NCBI GenBank assembly: GCA_016081115.2
Contig: CM071930.1
Coordinates: 11,203,419 to 11,267,418, forward strand
Source of the DNA: Rehmannia glutinosa
Taxonomy: Eukaryota > Streptophyta > Magnoliopsida > Lamiales > Orobanchaceae
Length of the DNA stretch: 64,000 nucleotides
Reading direction: 5' to 3'
The position numbers and the translations under genes were made by a program. The notes beneath the pieces were generated by a model. That model was not told the DNA's origin, did not search any database, and worked only from the letters and a program-made list of their open reading frames with translations. Shown here one piece after another: positions 1 through 10,014 of the stretch. Within the stretch, counting starts at the first letter, position 1, and each line of letters opens with the position of its first letter.

Positions 1-1885
1 AGTGGAATAAGCTCCACTTTTGATAGAAACACTGGAACACGGGGTGAGAAACAGTGGATTGTTTACTCCGAAAAGGAAAGGATATAAAGGAATAAAATCA
101 GTGATGGGCTGCGTATTTACTCAAATCATGGGATTGGCTCAAATCATGGGATCCTATCATCTTAACATGGAAAATCAATTATTCTCTTGCTTCTTTTTAT
201 TATCTTGTTACCATTTATAAATGGTTATAGTTTAGTATAAATAAGAAAATGGTGGTCAGTATTAGGCACTGAGAAATAAATTATAATAGCTAAGCTATTG
301 GGCAAGTATCTTGCTGGGAAGAAATTTACTTCTACCTATTTTCTCTTCTTGATTATTGCAATAAACATATATATTTTGTACTGCGAATTATTCCCTGATC
401 CTTTACTCCTAACAACTTTGCTAATTTCTCTACCCAGACATTTCTCAGTATGAAATTCTACAAACTACAAGTCTATGATTAATTCTGACTGTTACATGTT
501 TATCGCTCTTCAGTGAAGTTGCAAAGAGGTAGGATAATTGTGTAAAGAGGGACTATATTCGTGTCACCCTAGATTTTGAGACTTGGTACTACATTTTGCG
601 TATATACATAATGGAAGTTGCTCCAGCCCGGATAAATTTCTCTTGGTGTATCGAGATTTAGTTAACACCGTTTTTCTTTTCAAGATCTTTTTAAGCTTAT
701 TTCTGCTCCAATTTCTGTATTACAGAAGCTGATTTGCTCTGGTTTTGACATTCATGTCTTGCTACAACCCTTCCGATTTTTTCGCATTGTATATGTTTCG
801 GTCTAATTTAAAAATATAGTTCTTTTCTGAAGTGGACAATTTTCTGGATTATGATTTGGCAAGGTTATTTGATCAGCACCTTTATTCTGTTCGAGTATTT
901 AGTAGGATGTTTACTCCTGTTCAAAAATGTCTTTTACCATTTCCAGCATATCTTTTCCCTGCTGTGATGATCTGGGCATGAGCTGCGCGGCAACTTGAAG
1001 TGAAGAAAGCATGGCCCGAATTGTGTTATGCTGTTTATGCATATTTGTTGCTTTCAATAAAGAAGTGATTCCGGTAATCAATGTCTTGATTTTTTGAAAT
1101 ATTTTTTTGCTGAGGTAAACTATGTATAGCTAGATCTTCGTGCTTCTACTTCTACTTTCTCTTGTCATAGCAAAAAGATGGACTCGATTGCTGTTTGAAT
1201 ATCATATTTTACGCGAAGGTGTGACATGACATCTTTATGTATATCATCAATCAACCTGACTTCTGAATGATATCAGGTGTAGGTTTTTGAGGATTTTGAT
1301 ACTGCTATGTTCTCTGCTGAAATTTGACGTATTAATTGGGACATAATTAAGATAGTGTTCCATTCAGAAGATGTACACTTAATTTTCTTTTTTAAAGATA
1401 ATGCTGTATGCTTCGTTGCCATTTCTGTGACGCTAATTTTGGTACAAACGTGATTTCTTCTTGAGATATTTCCTTTATTTATTCATTTCCAATATTTTCA
1501 GGATTATGCATGTGTACCTTGTTTATGTTTCTTGCAGTATTCTGTAAGAGAGTGTATACAAGAAATTGAAGCAGAGGATAAACACTTCCATAACAAATTG
1601 TCTATATTTTTGTTTTTGTTTTTTGTTGTTTATTTTGTGAATTAAGCTGTGAAACATCCATCTTCTTGATCCTGGAAGAGGGTTCACTTTGTTCCAGCTA
1701 GAAAGTAGCAGCTGGACATTAAGGTACATTTCCATGATATTATGTGGAGAGTTCCAGTTTACTTCTGAGGAGGGCTTATTACACCTATTCAAATTTTTAA
1801 AATTCTACTTAAAGTGATATCTCAATGCTACCACATGCAGTTTTTAATGTGTTACGAGACAACAGTTCTTCAGGTTTAGTTCATA
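1..1885. other. AT-rich non-coding DNA, no gene recognised
   Basis: No open frame here resembles a protein family I know. An AATAAA poly(A)-like hexamer lies at 1056-1061 on the plus strand, so the 3' end of a transcript could be near, but I see no coding exon feeding it. A short direct doublet (CAAATCATGGGAT) occurs near 122 and 139. Otherwise the stretch is T-rich, as in plant introns or intergenic DNA. Confidence 0.5.
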
Positions 1886-1899
1886 AATGTTAGGGATAT

Positions 1900-2144
1900 T
1901 TACAAAAATCACCCTGAGGCCTGGTCTAATTACAAAAAGTTCGAGTTAGCTTTCAAGATTCCAAATACTCCCTTGAGGCATCATAGTTACCCCCCCCCTT
2001 GAGGTTTGTATTTGTTATACAATTGACCCCCTAAATAGGTGCACTTTGTATAATAGAAACATATGTCAAGGGGGTATTTGTAATTCTGAAAGATAACTGG
2101 ATTTTGTTATGATTAGGCTCAACCTCAAGGGTAATATTTGTAAT
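1900..2144. mobile_element. MITE-like element, 'ATTACAAAAAT..CCCTGAGG' family, copy 1
   Basis: The ends are inverted: TTACAAAAATCACCCTGAGG on the left, and the reverse complement of the right end reads TTACAAATATTACCCTTGAGG with one extra base. Inside are alternating runs of the type 'aattacaaaaa' and 'tttgtaattctgaaag'. It has no coding capacity. Related copies lie at 5809-6088, 6159-6370, 6961-7354 and 8368-8662, so this is a dispersed family and not a gene remnant. No clear target duplication was found for this copy. Confidence 0.65.
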
Positions 2145-2262
2145 CTACTGGTCAGAGCTGGTAGGCTGCTGAAAATTGTGCCAGTTGTATTATCTTTACC
2201 TTGATCATAAGATTGAATAAGACAAGAAATTTTTCTATAATTTTTAACAGCATTCCATGCTT

Positions 2263-2605
2263 AAAATGTCCCTCCATGTGGATGTGGAGGTATTAATGAA
2301 ATCTGCCCCTTTGTTATTAAAACTTGATTTCTACCCCTCCATCCTCCTTGAAAAGACAAACCTGCCCCTTTACTTTAAAAAAAGAAAACATTGAACAAAA
2401 CGAGATGGACGAGAATGGAGGTGGGAGGGTCGGCGGGTCTTCTTCTTCTTCTTCTTCTCTGTTGCCCGTTCCCGTTTTGTTCATTTTTTTTCCTTTTTTA
2501 AGTAAATGGGCAATTTTGTCTTTTCATGGAGGATGGTGTGTTAGAAATCAAATTTAATAACAAGGATAAAATTCTTTAATACCCCCACATGGAGGGGCAT
2601 TTTTC
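2263..2605. mobile_element. Fold-back MITE with ~110-bp terminal inverted repeats
   Basis: The left arm (about 2263-2380) and right arm (about 2496-2605) are inverted copies; both contain TGCCCCTCCATGTGG-like and CCATCCTCC..GAAAAGACAAA blocks in the same order. The central ~115 bp holds a TCT/CTT microsatellite (about 2439-2460) and no conserved coding. The single-strand form could fold into one long hairpin. A 77-residue frame that runs through it is a by-product of the repeat. Confidence 0.75.
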
Positions 2606-2675
2606 CAAATTTCCCTAGATTATTTACATTCTTGACATTTTTCCGAATATCCCTAGATTATTTACATTCTTGACA
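2600..2675. repeat. 38-bp tandem duplication at the fold-back element's edge
   Basis: Two adjacent 38-bp units (2600-2637 and 2638-2675) share the block CCCTAGATTATTTACATTC with few differences. The first unit overlaps the outer end of the right arm of the fold-back element, so the duplication probably arose after or during insertion. Confidence 0.8.
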
Positions 2676-3090
2676 TTGAAAGATTTCAATTGTATTTCAA
2701 TATGAGGATGTATAACCCCTAGTGGGTTTATTTGGTTACTGTGGATAGAAAAATACATGCATCTTGGCTGTATTTGCAGGCAGTTGCTAACATTATTGAG
2801 TTGTTTAATGTTAATGTGAATTCTATATTGTGGTACATAAATATGTACGGAACGACACGAATCCTTGATAAATTCCACCTTTTTTTAATTTTCTGTCAAT
2901 ATTATACTTTGTGCAGCTCTTGTTGCACCCTATGTTATAATCCCACCTTTCAGAACTGGAATGGTTAGTTTCTGTTTAAATATGCTTTAAGTGTGACATC
3001 AGGAATGTCTCATAGGATTGTGAATTGTTGTTTTATAACTAAGTTGTTTCGTTACATCATGTATCACAGATTTTTGTGAGATGGTAGTTT
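2676..3090. other. Non-coding DNA with one exon-like block
   Basis: An acceptor-like TTTGTGCAG precedes a 47-base block (2917-2963) that stays open in one frame (reading ALVAPYVIIPPFRTGM) and ends before a donor-like GTTAGT. Another AG-bounded open block lies near 3474-3525. I could not match either to a family, and no larger gene structure joins them, so this is recorded only as a possible decayed exon. Confidence 0.2.
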
Positions 3091-3315
3091 CTTGCCACAT
3101 TATTGAGTTATTTAAGGTTAACATGATGTTTTTTTTTTTTAATGCCCATTTCGACAGTATAATTGCCGCATAATTGAGTTATTATATGTTGTGCATGACA
3201 TGGCCCAGGTCTTGCCACATTATTGAGTTATTTAAGGTTAACATGATTTTTTTAAATGCCCATTTCGACACTATAATAATTGAGTTATTCTATGGTGTGC
3301 ATGCCATGAACCAGG
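3091..3315. repeat. 120-bp tandem duplication
   Basis: Units beginning CTTGCCACATTATTGAG at 3091 and 3211 repeat in order: TTTAAGGTTAACATGAT, a T-tract of different length, AATGCCCATTTCGACA, and a TGTGCATG..ATG..CCAGGT end. The spacing is 120 bp. A weaker relative of the start of the unit occurs near 2780-2815. Confidence 0.85.
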
Positions 3316-4048
3316 TTTACTTATGTTGAGTTACTTTAAAGAATACGAATTGTATACATGGAGGCATCAGCTTGAGAATCAGATAATATTTGTTTATAAT
3401 CATTAGGTTAATTATTGTCCGTAAATAACTAAAAATATTTCATAGATTCTTTTTATTTCTTTATACTCGGCAGGTTGAAATCTGGGTGGTGGGTTTCTCG
3501 ACATCTGTTGTAAACTGGGAATTTTGTAAGTCAGCTCCAGTTTCGTTTAAGTTTGTTGTTGCCAATTATTAGCCCAAAAAACTGTGTTTTAAGAACTAAA
3601 AATGCATTCATGGTATGTAGGGTTGCAAGCAAGGCCGATCCTATTAACTTTTTGGCCTAAATCGAATTTTGAAACTGAGACCCCTTTTTTCCTCCTGCTA
3701 ATTGTTATTCTAGCAGCTGTGTAATGACTTTTTAATTAATGCCTTTTAAATTTGAGAAATTTAAAATCTAGAGCCTTACAAAATTTAAAGCATTAAAAAA
3801 TTAAGTGTGATGATTTTGTTAGCAAGACTGCAAGGATAATCAGTTTGAGCCATTCATTCTTGGTGGAAGTGCTCCACACTAGGCTGCAATGTAACAAAGT
3901 AAAAATTTATGTGGCAGACATTCAACCACTACATTAGATTTAATATCGGCACGATGTTTTGTTTATGTTATATATGCTATCCCATATTTCGCAAATTTTT
4001 TGGGCCCGAGTTGACCGACTCACTGACCTAACATAAGGAGCGACTATG
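3316..4048. other. Intergenic DNA, nothing recognised
   Basis: AT-rich sequence without a supported gene, RNA or complete repeat. The part around 3627-3690 (GCAAGGCCGATCCTATT and following) looks like a piece of a dispersed repeat, but no boundaries are visible. Confidence 0.5.
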
Positions 4049-4300
4049 GTTGTAAGCGAGTTGAGTAGAGCCAAACATAGTATTGATCAAATTGTTTGAG
4101 ATTTATCAAAGTTCAATAATAATATTTGAATTTGGTTTGATTTATTAATCAAATCGAGCTTGATGAGCTTTATCGAACCGAATACAAATTCAACTCAATT
4201 AGATTGATACTTTTACTCATACTTTATTATTATTTTTCACTAATTAAGTTGAGCTCGAGTCGATCGTTATATCTTATCGAAGGTGTTCAAGCTTCTTTCG
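4049..4300 (+). repeat. Dispersed repeat, 'GTTGTAA..GAGTTGAGTAGA' family, copy 1
   Basis: The block starts GGTTGTAAGCGAGTTGAG and continues with GGTTTGATTTATTAATCAAATC and ATCGAGCTTG-type words. A second copy is present at about 7800-8104 in the opposite orientation with the same order of words (GTTGTAAACGAATTGAG...GGTTTGATTATTAAT when reverse-complemented). It has no coding capacity and no defined ends. Confidence 0.6.
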
Positions 4301-4550
4301 TTATTTAAAGAATTGAATTCGAAGAACTCTTAAGAATCGATCTTAGTAGCTTGATTTGTTTTCCGTGCTCGTGGCATGAGTTGTTTTCTTCTTGAGAGAG
4401 TTAAAAAGCAAGATAAAATCAAGTGTTACTTTTTTGTCCACTTCTGGAAAATGCATTTAATTGAAGTTTAGAATTTGTTGAGTTCCCTTATAAACCAATT
4501 ACTTCAGATACCACGCCTAAATGTGTGCAATCACTAGAAATGATTGAGTT

Positions 4551-4915
4551 TATAAACTTGGTAATTTGACTATATCCAATGATCCATCCATAATTACACT
4601 GCCACGTGGAAAATTCTTCTCGAAGTGGTGTGTTCCTATAAACTACTATTTGCTATACCAAATTACCAATCCTAATATTACAAATGTATTTTAATTGTTA
4701 TATGATTAACTAAAACCATAAACTTGGTAATTTGACTAGATCCATCCATAATTACACCGCCACGTGGAAAATTCTTCTCCAAGTGGGTGTGTTCCTATAA
4801 ATTAGTATTTTGCTATACCAATCATAATTACAAACGTATTTTTTTTTTTTTTTTTTTTTTTTGAGGGAAATTACAAACGTATTTTAATTGTTATATGATT
4901 AACTATAACTAAACT
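4551..4915. repeat. Tandem duplication carrying two G-boxes, upstream of the DUF7054 gene
   Basis: Two units starting ATAAACTTGGTAATTTGAC (about 4552 and 4718) share ATCCATCCATAATTACAC, the palindrome CCACGTGG (4602-4609 and 4760-4767), TGTGTTCCTATAAA and TTGCTATACCAA. The second unit is interrupted by a T-tract of more than 20 bases followed by a short re-duplication. CACGTG is the core of plant G-box/ABRE elements. These sites lie about 460-620 bp upstream of the TATA box of the next gene, so they may be regulatory; that role is inferred. Confidence 0.75.
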
Positions 4916-5226
4916 TGTTGAGTGGACTAGATTAGAGTGTTTGGTGGGGGTGAGGTGGTATTATCCATGCTACATTTGGTGTACGACAATTGGTAGATGA
5001 ATAACAATTGTTTAATCTTATAACTAAAGGGACACTTGTTATGTATCAACCCACCAAATGTATGTACATCCCGGTGAAGCATTTACAAGACCGCGGGTTT
5101 CATAATTTAAATATTCATTTTTAATAAAATAAAATTAAAAACGTCAATATACAATAGAAAATCATAACTGCCAAGTATGAACCTGGTACAGTTGCTTACT
5201 CAAACTAAAATTACCAACTTATAGCT

Positions 5227-5233
5227 TATATAA
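5227..5233 (+). promoter_or_regulatory. TATA box of the DUF7054 gene
   Basis: TATATAA lies 132 bp upstream of the chosen ATG at 5365, followed by a pyrimidine-rich stretch (CAACCACCTTCC..CTCTCC) typical of a plant transcription start and 5' leader. It is the best TATA match in the preceding 300 bp. Confidence 0.55.
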
Positions 5234-5364
5234 GCTTATTTAGCTTCAACCACCTTCCTTAAGGCCACTCTCCTTTTTGTTCCTTTTTGCACTCCCTTTT
5301 TGTTCCTTCGCCTTCTACTTCTGTTATTGCCAAAAAAGCTTGTTACTATTTAAGATATATAGCT

Positions 5365-6804
5365 ATGGATATGAAAATGAAGATCAAGAGAAGTATTGTT
5401 ACGGACAAGAAGAAGATGGAAGAGGATAACAAGAAGACGAAGAGTTATAACAGATTCTTGATTACCATTAACGTTTTTGGAAGCCCTGGGCCGATAAGAT
5501 TTGTTGTGAATGGAGATGAAAATGTTGCAAGGGTGATTGAAATGGCTCTAAAGCTTTATGCTAGGGAGGGAAGGCTTCCGATTCTTGGCTCGGATATCAG
5601 CAGTTTCTTTCTCTATCCTGCCAATGCTGGATTTGATGGTACCAATATATTTCCTTTATATCAGAGTTTATTGTTTCATCAATAATCTGAATTCATAGTG
5701 TGTGTAGCTTCTTTAAGGAGAATTTGTTTAAAAGTGATTGTCAGCTTTCAGCTGAAAAAGAGTTTTTTTTTTTTTCAAATGGTTGCTAAGAATTATGTAT
5801 AATTTAATGGGATAATTACCAAAAAAATGTCATGAGGTTTGGGATAAGTACAAAAAAATTCAGAGATGTTTCAAAATTACAAAATGCCCCATCAGGTTTG
5901 ATTATGTCTTAAATTTAAGGGTATACATGTAGTATTTTTATACGTATCGGGGTTTGAAATGTCTTTTGCTTATGAATTAAGGGAGAAAATGTAAGACGGA
6001 ATCAAACCTCAAAGAGTTTTTGTAATTTTCAAAAATTTCCGATTTTTTTGTTATCACCAAACCATGGGTTTGTTTTTCGTAAATCCCGATTTAATTGATA
6101 TCTAAAAGCGGGGGAGAAGTACTCATTCTAATTTGTCTTTTTACGTACAAATAAGGTATAATTACGAAAACTACCTCGGAGGTTTAGCTTAATTGCAAAA
6201 ATCCCTTCATATATGGTTGTATTTTACCTAACAAATAATCCCTCTTGAGAGTTTAGCTTAATTACATTTTTGTAAACTAAAAATAAATATCATGGAGTAT
6301 TTGTAATTTTAAAAGATAACTAATTTTTTTGGTAATTAGGCTAGACCGCAAGAGTAGTTTTAGCAATTAACTCCACAAATAAATCATTTTAACAACTTAT
6401 TCAACACTCTCTTAATTTATTCAACTATTAGCTTCTATTAGTATTACGCTAAAACTTCGATTCTCAATCACTTATGAGTTCTACTATCTGTAAATCACTT
6501 CCGCTAAAAGCAGAAGTTTAATTTTACGACCACTACCTAAGTGAAATTGGACAAAAATCAATTGTGACTCCAAGTGATTTTGAAAGTTCCTTTTTGTAAA
6601 TATATAGTTTTTTTTTTTTTTTTAATTGCAGCCCTTAAACCATTGGAGGAGATAGGATCGTATGGAGTGAGGAACTTTGTTCTATGCAAGAACCACAGCA
6701 AACAAAACATGACAGAAGCAAGATCACATCTTATTCATGGAAAGGGGAGCAGATGGCGTGTTTGGTTCCAAAAATCTTTTAGTCTCAAGATTATATCTCA
6801 TTGA
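5365..6804 (+). CDS. DUF7054 / At4g22758-like small protein, two exons (5365-5638, 6632-6804)
   Basis: Exon 1 encodes a basic, Lys-rich N-terminus (about 30 residues) and then the conserved block with RFLITINVFGSPGPIRF, VIEMALKLYAREGRLP and FFLYPANAGFD. A donor GATG|GTACC at 5638/5639 and an acceptor TTGCAG|CC at 6631/6632 join in phase 1, so the alanine codon is split. Exon 2 continues LKPLEEIGSYGVRNFVLC, the usual C-terminal part of this family, and then a basic tail to the stop. The joined product is 148 residues. The ATG at 5365 was chosen because the upstream part of the frame begins with TTG and has no family similarity. The family is plant-specific and of unknown biochemical role; homologues are predicted to have a ubiquitin-like fold (recalled, not tested). 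The 993-bp intron holds two MITE-like insertions. Nothing in the frame is broken, so it may be expressed. Confidence 0.85.
5809..6088. mobile_element. MITE-like element with target duplication, in the intron
   Basis: The ends are inverted (GGGATAATTACC.. on the left, ..GTAAATCCCG on the right) with further inverted words such as CATGAGGTTTGG and CCAAACCATGGG. It is flanked by a perfect 7-bp duplication ATTTAAT (5802-5808 and 6089-6095). The length is 280 bp. It is the same family as the copy at 8368-8662, which lies in the opposite orientation. Splicing signals of the host intron are untouched. Confidence 0.8.
6159..6370. mobile_element. MITE-like element, second insertion in the same intron
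   Basis: Left end TAATTACGAAAACTACCTCG and right end ..AGTAGTTTTAGCAATTAA are inverted relatives. The internal words CATGGAGTATTTGTAATTTT and AAAAGATAAC are shared with 2070-2105 and 7260-7290. It is about 212 bp with no coding and no clear target duplication. Confidence 0.65.
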
Positions 6805-6960
6805 AGAGATTTATTGTTCTCCTTACAAAAAACGATGTATGAGAAAGTTGTGTTATCAATATTTGGATAATTTTCTAAGAAATTTTGAGTTCTATTTTTT
6901 TAGGCAAGTAGTGAGACAAATATGGGACATTATTTAATGACATGAATAATACTAAATGAC

Positions 6961-7354
6961 AATTACGAAAAATGCACTTGAGATTTGGCTTAATTACGAA
7001 AGAATTTAGTTATCTTTCAAAATTATCTGGTAATTGAGGTTTGTATGTTTGTAACAGTAACATATACCCCTAGTAAAGGAGTATTTGCAATCTTGAAAGA
7101 TAAGTGGTTTTTTAAGAGACAATTACAAAATCTACCCCTTTGTTAAAAAAACCAATTATTTTTTAAAATTACATAACCCCTCGATTTTTGTTTTTATATA
7201 ACAAATACCCCTTCTTGAGGTCTCTTAAAGGTGCAATTTTGTAAGCTAAAAATAAATATCACGGAGTATTTGTAATTTAAAAGATAAACGATTTTTTTTT
7301 TTTTTTTTTTTTGTAAATTAGACTAAACCTCAAAGGTAAGTTTTGTAACTAACT
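6961..7354. mobile_element. Two adjoining MITE-like copies, 3' of the DUF7054 gene
   Basis: A first partial copy (about 6961-7125) with AATTACGAAAAATGCACTTGAG and GGAGTATTTGCAATCTTGAAAG is followed directly by a second (about 7122-7354) that repeats the same order and ends ACCTCAAAGGTAAGTTTTGTAA. The second copy contains a 20+ T-tract near 7290-7312. They belong to the same family as the intron insertions. Confidence 0.6.
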
Positions 7355-7799
7355 CGATCCCTTTTTAATTAAACTAAACTTTAATGGTATTTTGTGTATT
7401 TCCTAAATACTAATTAGATCGAAAGTGGGAAAAACAGAATAGAGGTTCCTTCTAGGCTGTAACTAGTGTTTGGAATAAGCATATGTACAAATATATTTTA
7501 TTAAAGCAGAGGTCCGCGTTGAAATATGTTTTTATTACTGTCTACATATTTATTCCAAAGCATGTTTAAGTCAAAAATGTCCTTTACATCAGAACAAAAG
7601 TTTTTGATGGCAAGGCTTTCGTGCACCTATTGGCTATTAGAGTAGCTAAATTGTATTATTGAATTGAATATTTCAAGTCTGAAAGCATCTAACTACGGTT
7701 TATTACTGTCCTCATATAGAAATGAACAATCTTTAAAATATGCTTTCTGAAGAATGTTACATGCCATAATGGGCTCTGTTTTCATGTTTTCCAGTCATT
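7355..7799. other. Intergenic DNA, nothing recognised
   Basis: AT-rich sequence without a supported gene, RNA or repeat boundary. Confidence 0.5.
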
Positions 7800-8104
7800 A
7801 TGAATAAGGCTGGAAAACGAATCTAGCTATTCGATTATCGAGTTGAGATAGGTAATTAAATACTTTTTCTTAGATAAAATGTAAAATTCGGTTCGAAATG
7901 GACTTGATTAGTGCAAACATAGCAACATATATTTAAAAATATCAAGCTACTCGAATTTGATTCATGTTCCACTTGACTAAAACGTGTCCAACCTCGATCC
8001 AATTAATAATCAAACCAAACTCACGTACAACTTTTGAAGCTTGATAAGAATTTAAACAAATTTGATTAGTATTATGTTCGATTCTACTCAATTCGTTTAC
8101 AACA
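7800..8104 (-). repeat. Dispersed repeat, copy 2 (inverted relative to 4049-4300)
   Basis: Read on the minus strand from 8104 it begins GTTGTAAACGAATTGAGTAG and continues with the same ordered words as the plus-strand copy at 4049. The left limit is uncertain because the similarity fades towards 7800. Confidence 0.55.
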
Positions 8105-8367
8105 CTAAATATGCTACTCGGGTTGTAGTTCTCACTTGTGTGGAGCAATAGCGTGCAATGTTCATATAAATACCTTCCATCTTTTGTCGTCTTTAATAGT
8201 TAGACCGTCTCAAGAAGAATTTACCATTCTGCAATAAAACCAATTACACCAACCAGAACAGAGAGGCCAAGTCTATAAATAAATAACTTCTGCACACTTG
8301 GTTTGAATATTTCATCAAATAGTATATATCATGAGACACACAATCAAGTAGACTTAAAAAAAAAGTA

Positions 8368-8662
8368 GGAAAACTACCCAAAAAAAAATAACAATGGGGT
8401 TTGGGCTAATTACAAAAAAAAAAAAAATGAACTGAAAATTGCAAAAAACAACCAAAAACAAAAAGTATTGAAGTTGATTTTGTCTTACATTTTTCCATTA
8501 ATAACCAAAAAACATTTAAAACCCCATGATATTTATAGAAATATCGCAGATTCGCCCATAAATTTAAGATATGATCAAACCCTGATGGGACTTTTTGTAA
8601 TTTTGAAACATCTGTGGATTTTTTCGTAATCAACCCAAACCTGGGGATTTTGTAATTATCCC
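8368..8662. mobile_element. MITE-like element, opposite orientation to 5809-6088
   Basis: The right end ..TGTAATTATCCC is the inverse of the GGGATAATTAC end of the intron copy. Internal words CCCATCAGGGTTTGATCAT and AATGTAAGACAAAATC (minus strand) match that copy in order. The left end contains an A-tract. No target duplication was recognised. It lies just 3' of the receptor-kinase pseudogene. Confidence 0.7.
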
Positions 8663-9471
8663 AATAAATTGTATCTTTTCATCAACCTATGTTGATACTT
8701 GAGTCAGTAATCAAAGGTTCCCCAGAGCTTGCCGAATGGCTAACATGCGCATGATACATAGCCACCGGCATTTTCGCCGGAAGTTTAGGCAAATCTGCTT
8801 CAAAATTAAGAATATTTCTCGATTGTCTTATAGATGGCCTTAAACTTCTGTCAGGAAGAGCACACCACAATCCAACGGTCATCAAACACTCAACTTCTTT
8901 CGCTCATAATCCATTTTCATTTTCTCATCCACACCGAAACAATCTCCCCATTTCCATACATATCCCAAATCCACTCCACCAAACCTTTTTGAGAATGCTT
9001 ATCGGATCGACCGATTTTCTTCCAGTAGCGATTTCCAGGGCCACAATCCCAAAACTATAAACATCTAATACTTTACTGGAACGGCCAGTGCTCACATATT
9101 CAGGCGCCAAATAGCCCAACGTTCCAGCCAGGCCAGTGGTTTGTGGCCCCAACCCATGATCCATGACCCGAGCGAAGCCAAAATCTCCAAGCTCGACATT
9201 AAAACTCGAATCAAGCAATTATATTGCTCAATTTGATATCCCTGTGCACCATGCACTGGTCCCACTCCTCGTGTAGATATAGCAACGCTTTTGCCAAACC
9301 GAGGGCTATTTTGTATATAAGACTCCATGTAAGAATATTCTTTCTGCCAAACAGGTGATAATTCAGGCTACCATTTGGCACGAACTCGTAAATGGGCAAA
9401 AGGATTCGCCCTGATCATGACACCAACCCTATTAGTGTTGGGTGTTTATTACGTGTGATATTATATTTGAA

Positions 9472-9650
9472 AGGGATAATTTCACTTTTGATACCTAAAT
9501 TTTACCATTTTTATTGTTTTTAATACTCATTGTTTCTACTTGATCAATTTTTGTACCTAACATTTTATGTTTTGATCATTTCCACTACCAACCGTTTGTC
9601 TGTTGTCAAAACTAACAAATTACCTGTTATAGCAGGTAAAAGGAGGTGAG
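9472..9650. repeat. Repeat fragment inside the LecRK pseudogene
   Basis: Starting AAGGGATAATTTCACTTTTG, this AT-rich block has the 'ACCTAAATTTTACCATTTTT'-type phrases of short plant inverted-repeat elements. The kinase homology stops about 30 bp before it. It shares the outer word GGGATAATT with the MITEs in this window, but the other end was not found. Confidence 0.35.
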
Positions 9651-9764
9651 TTCTAATTAATCGGTCAACGAGACGATTTTCCCCAAAATCTCCAAGTTCT
9701 TACCCAAATACTCATTCAAATCCTAATTCATTCAAGTACCTCCATATTTTGCATCATTTCGTGG

Positions 9765-10014
9765 TGCTTTAGTTCAATTCCTTGCAGATTTGGATTACCC
9801 AAACATTAATTCATATTGGACAATGATTAATTCCAAAATCAACATGAAAAAATGAGATTTCAGTTCAAACTTTCGGTATGGGAAAAATGAGTGTCGGATT
9901 TGTATCAATTTGTACTGCTTTAATTCAATTTTATAGAATTGGATTACCCAAGGGTTAATGTATATTGCCCAATGACTGATCCCAAAATCAATACGAGAAA
10001 ATGAGATTTGCAGA
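9765..10014. repeat. ~151-bp tandem duplication between the two pseudogene halves
   Basis: Blocks starting TGCTTTA[G/A]TTCAATT at 9765 and 9916 both continue with TTGGATTACCCAA, CAATGA and AAAATCAA.ATGA, then AAAATGAGATTT. The divergence suggests an old duplication. Confidence 0.75.

Noticed and set aside
3091..3315. Tandem repeat as a MITE with TIRs
   Set aside because: The units are direct repeats without inverted ends.
5287..5364. Upstream extension of the DUF7054 frame from a TTG codon
   Set aside because: It begins with a non-ATG codon, reads a low-complexity peptide without family similarity, and an in-frame ATG follows at 5365, directly before the basic N-terminus.
6737..6937. 66-codon frame after the DUF7054 stop
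   Set aside because: It overlaps exon 2 in another frame and has no conserved features.
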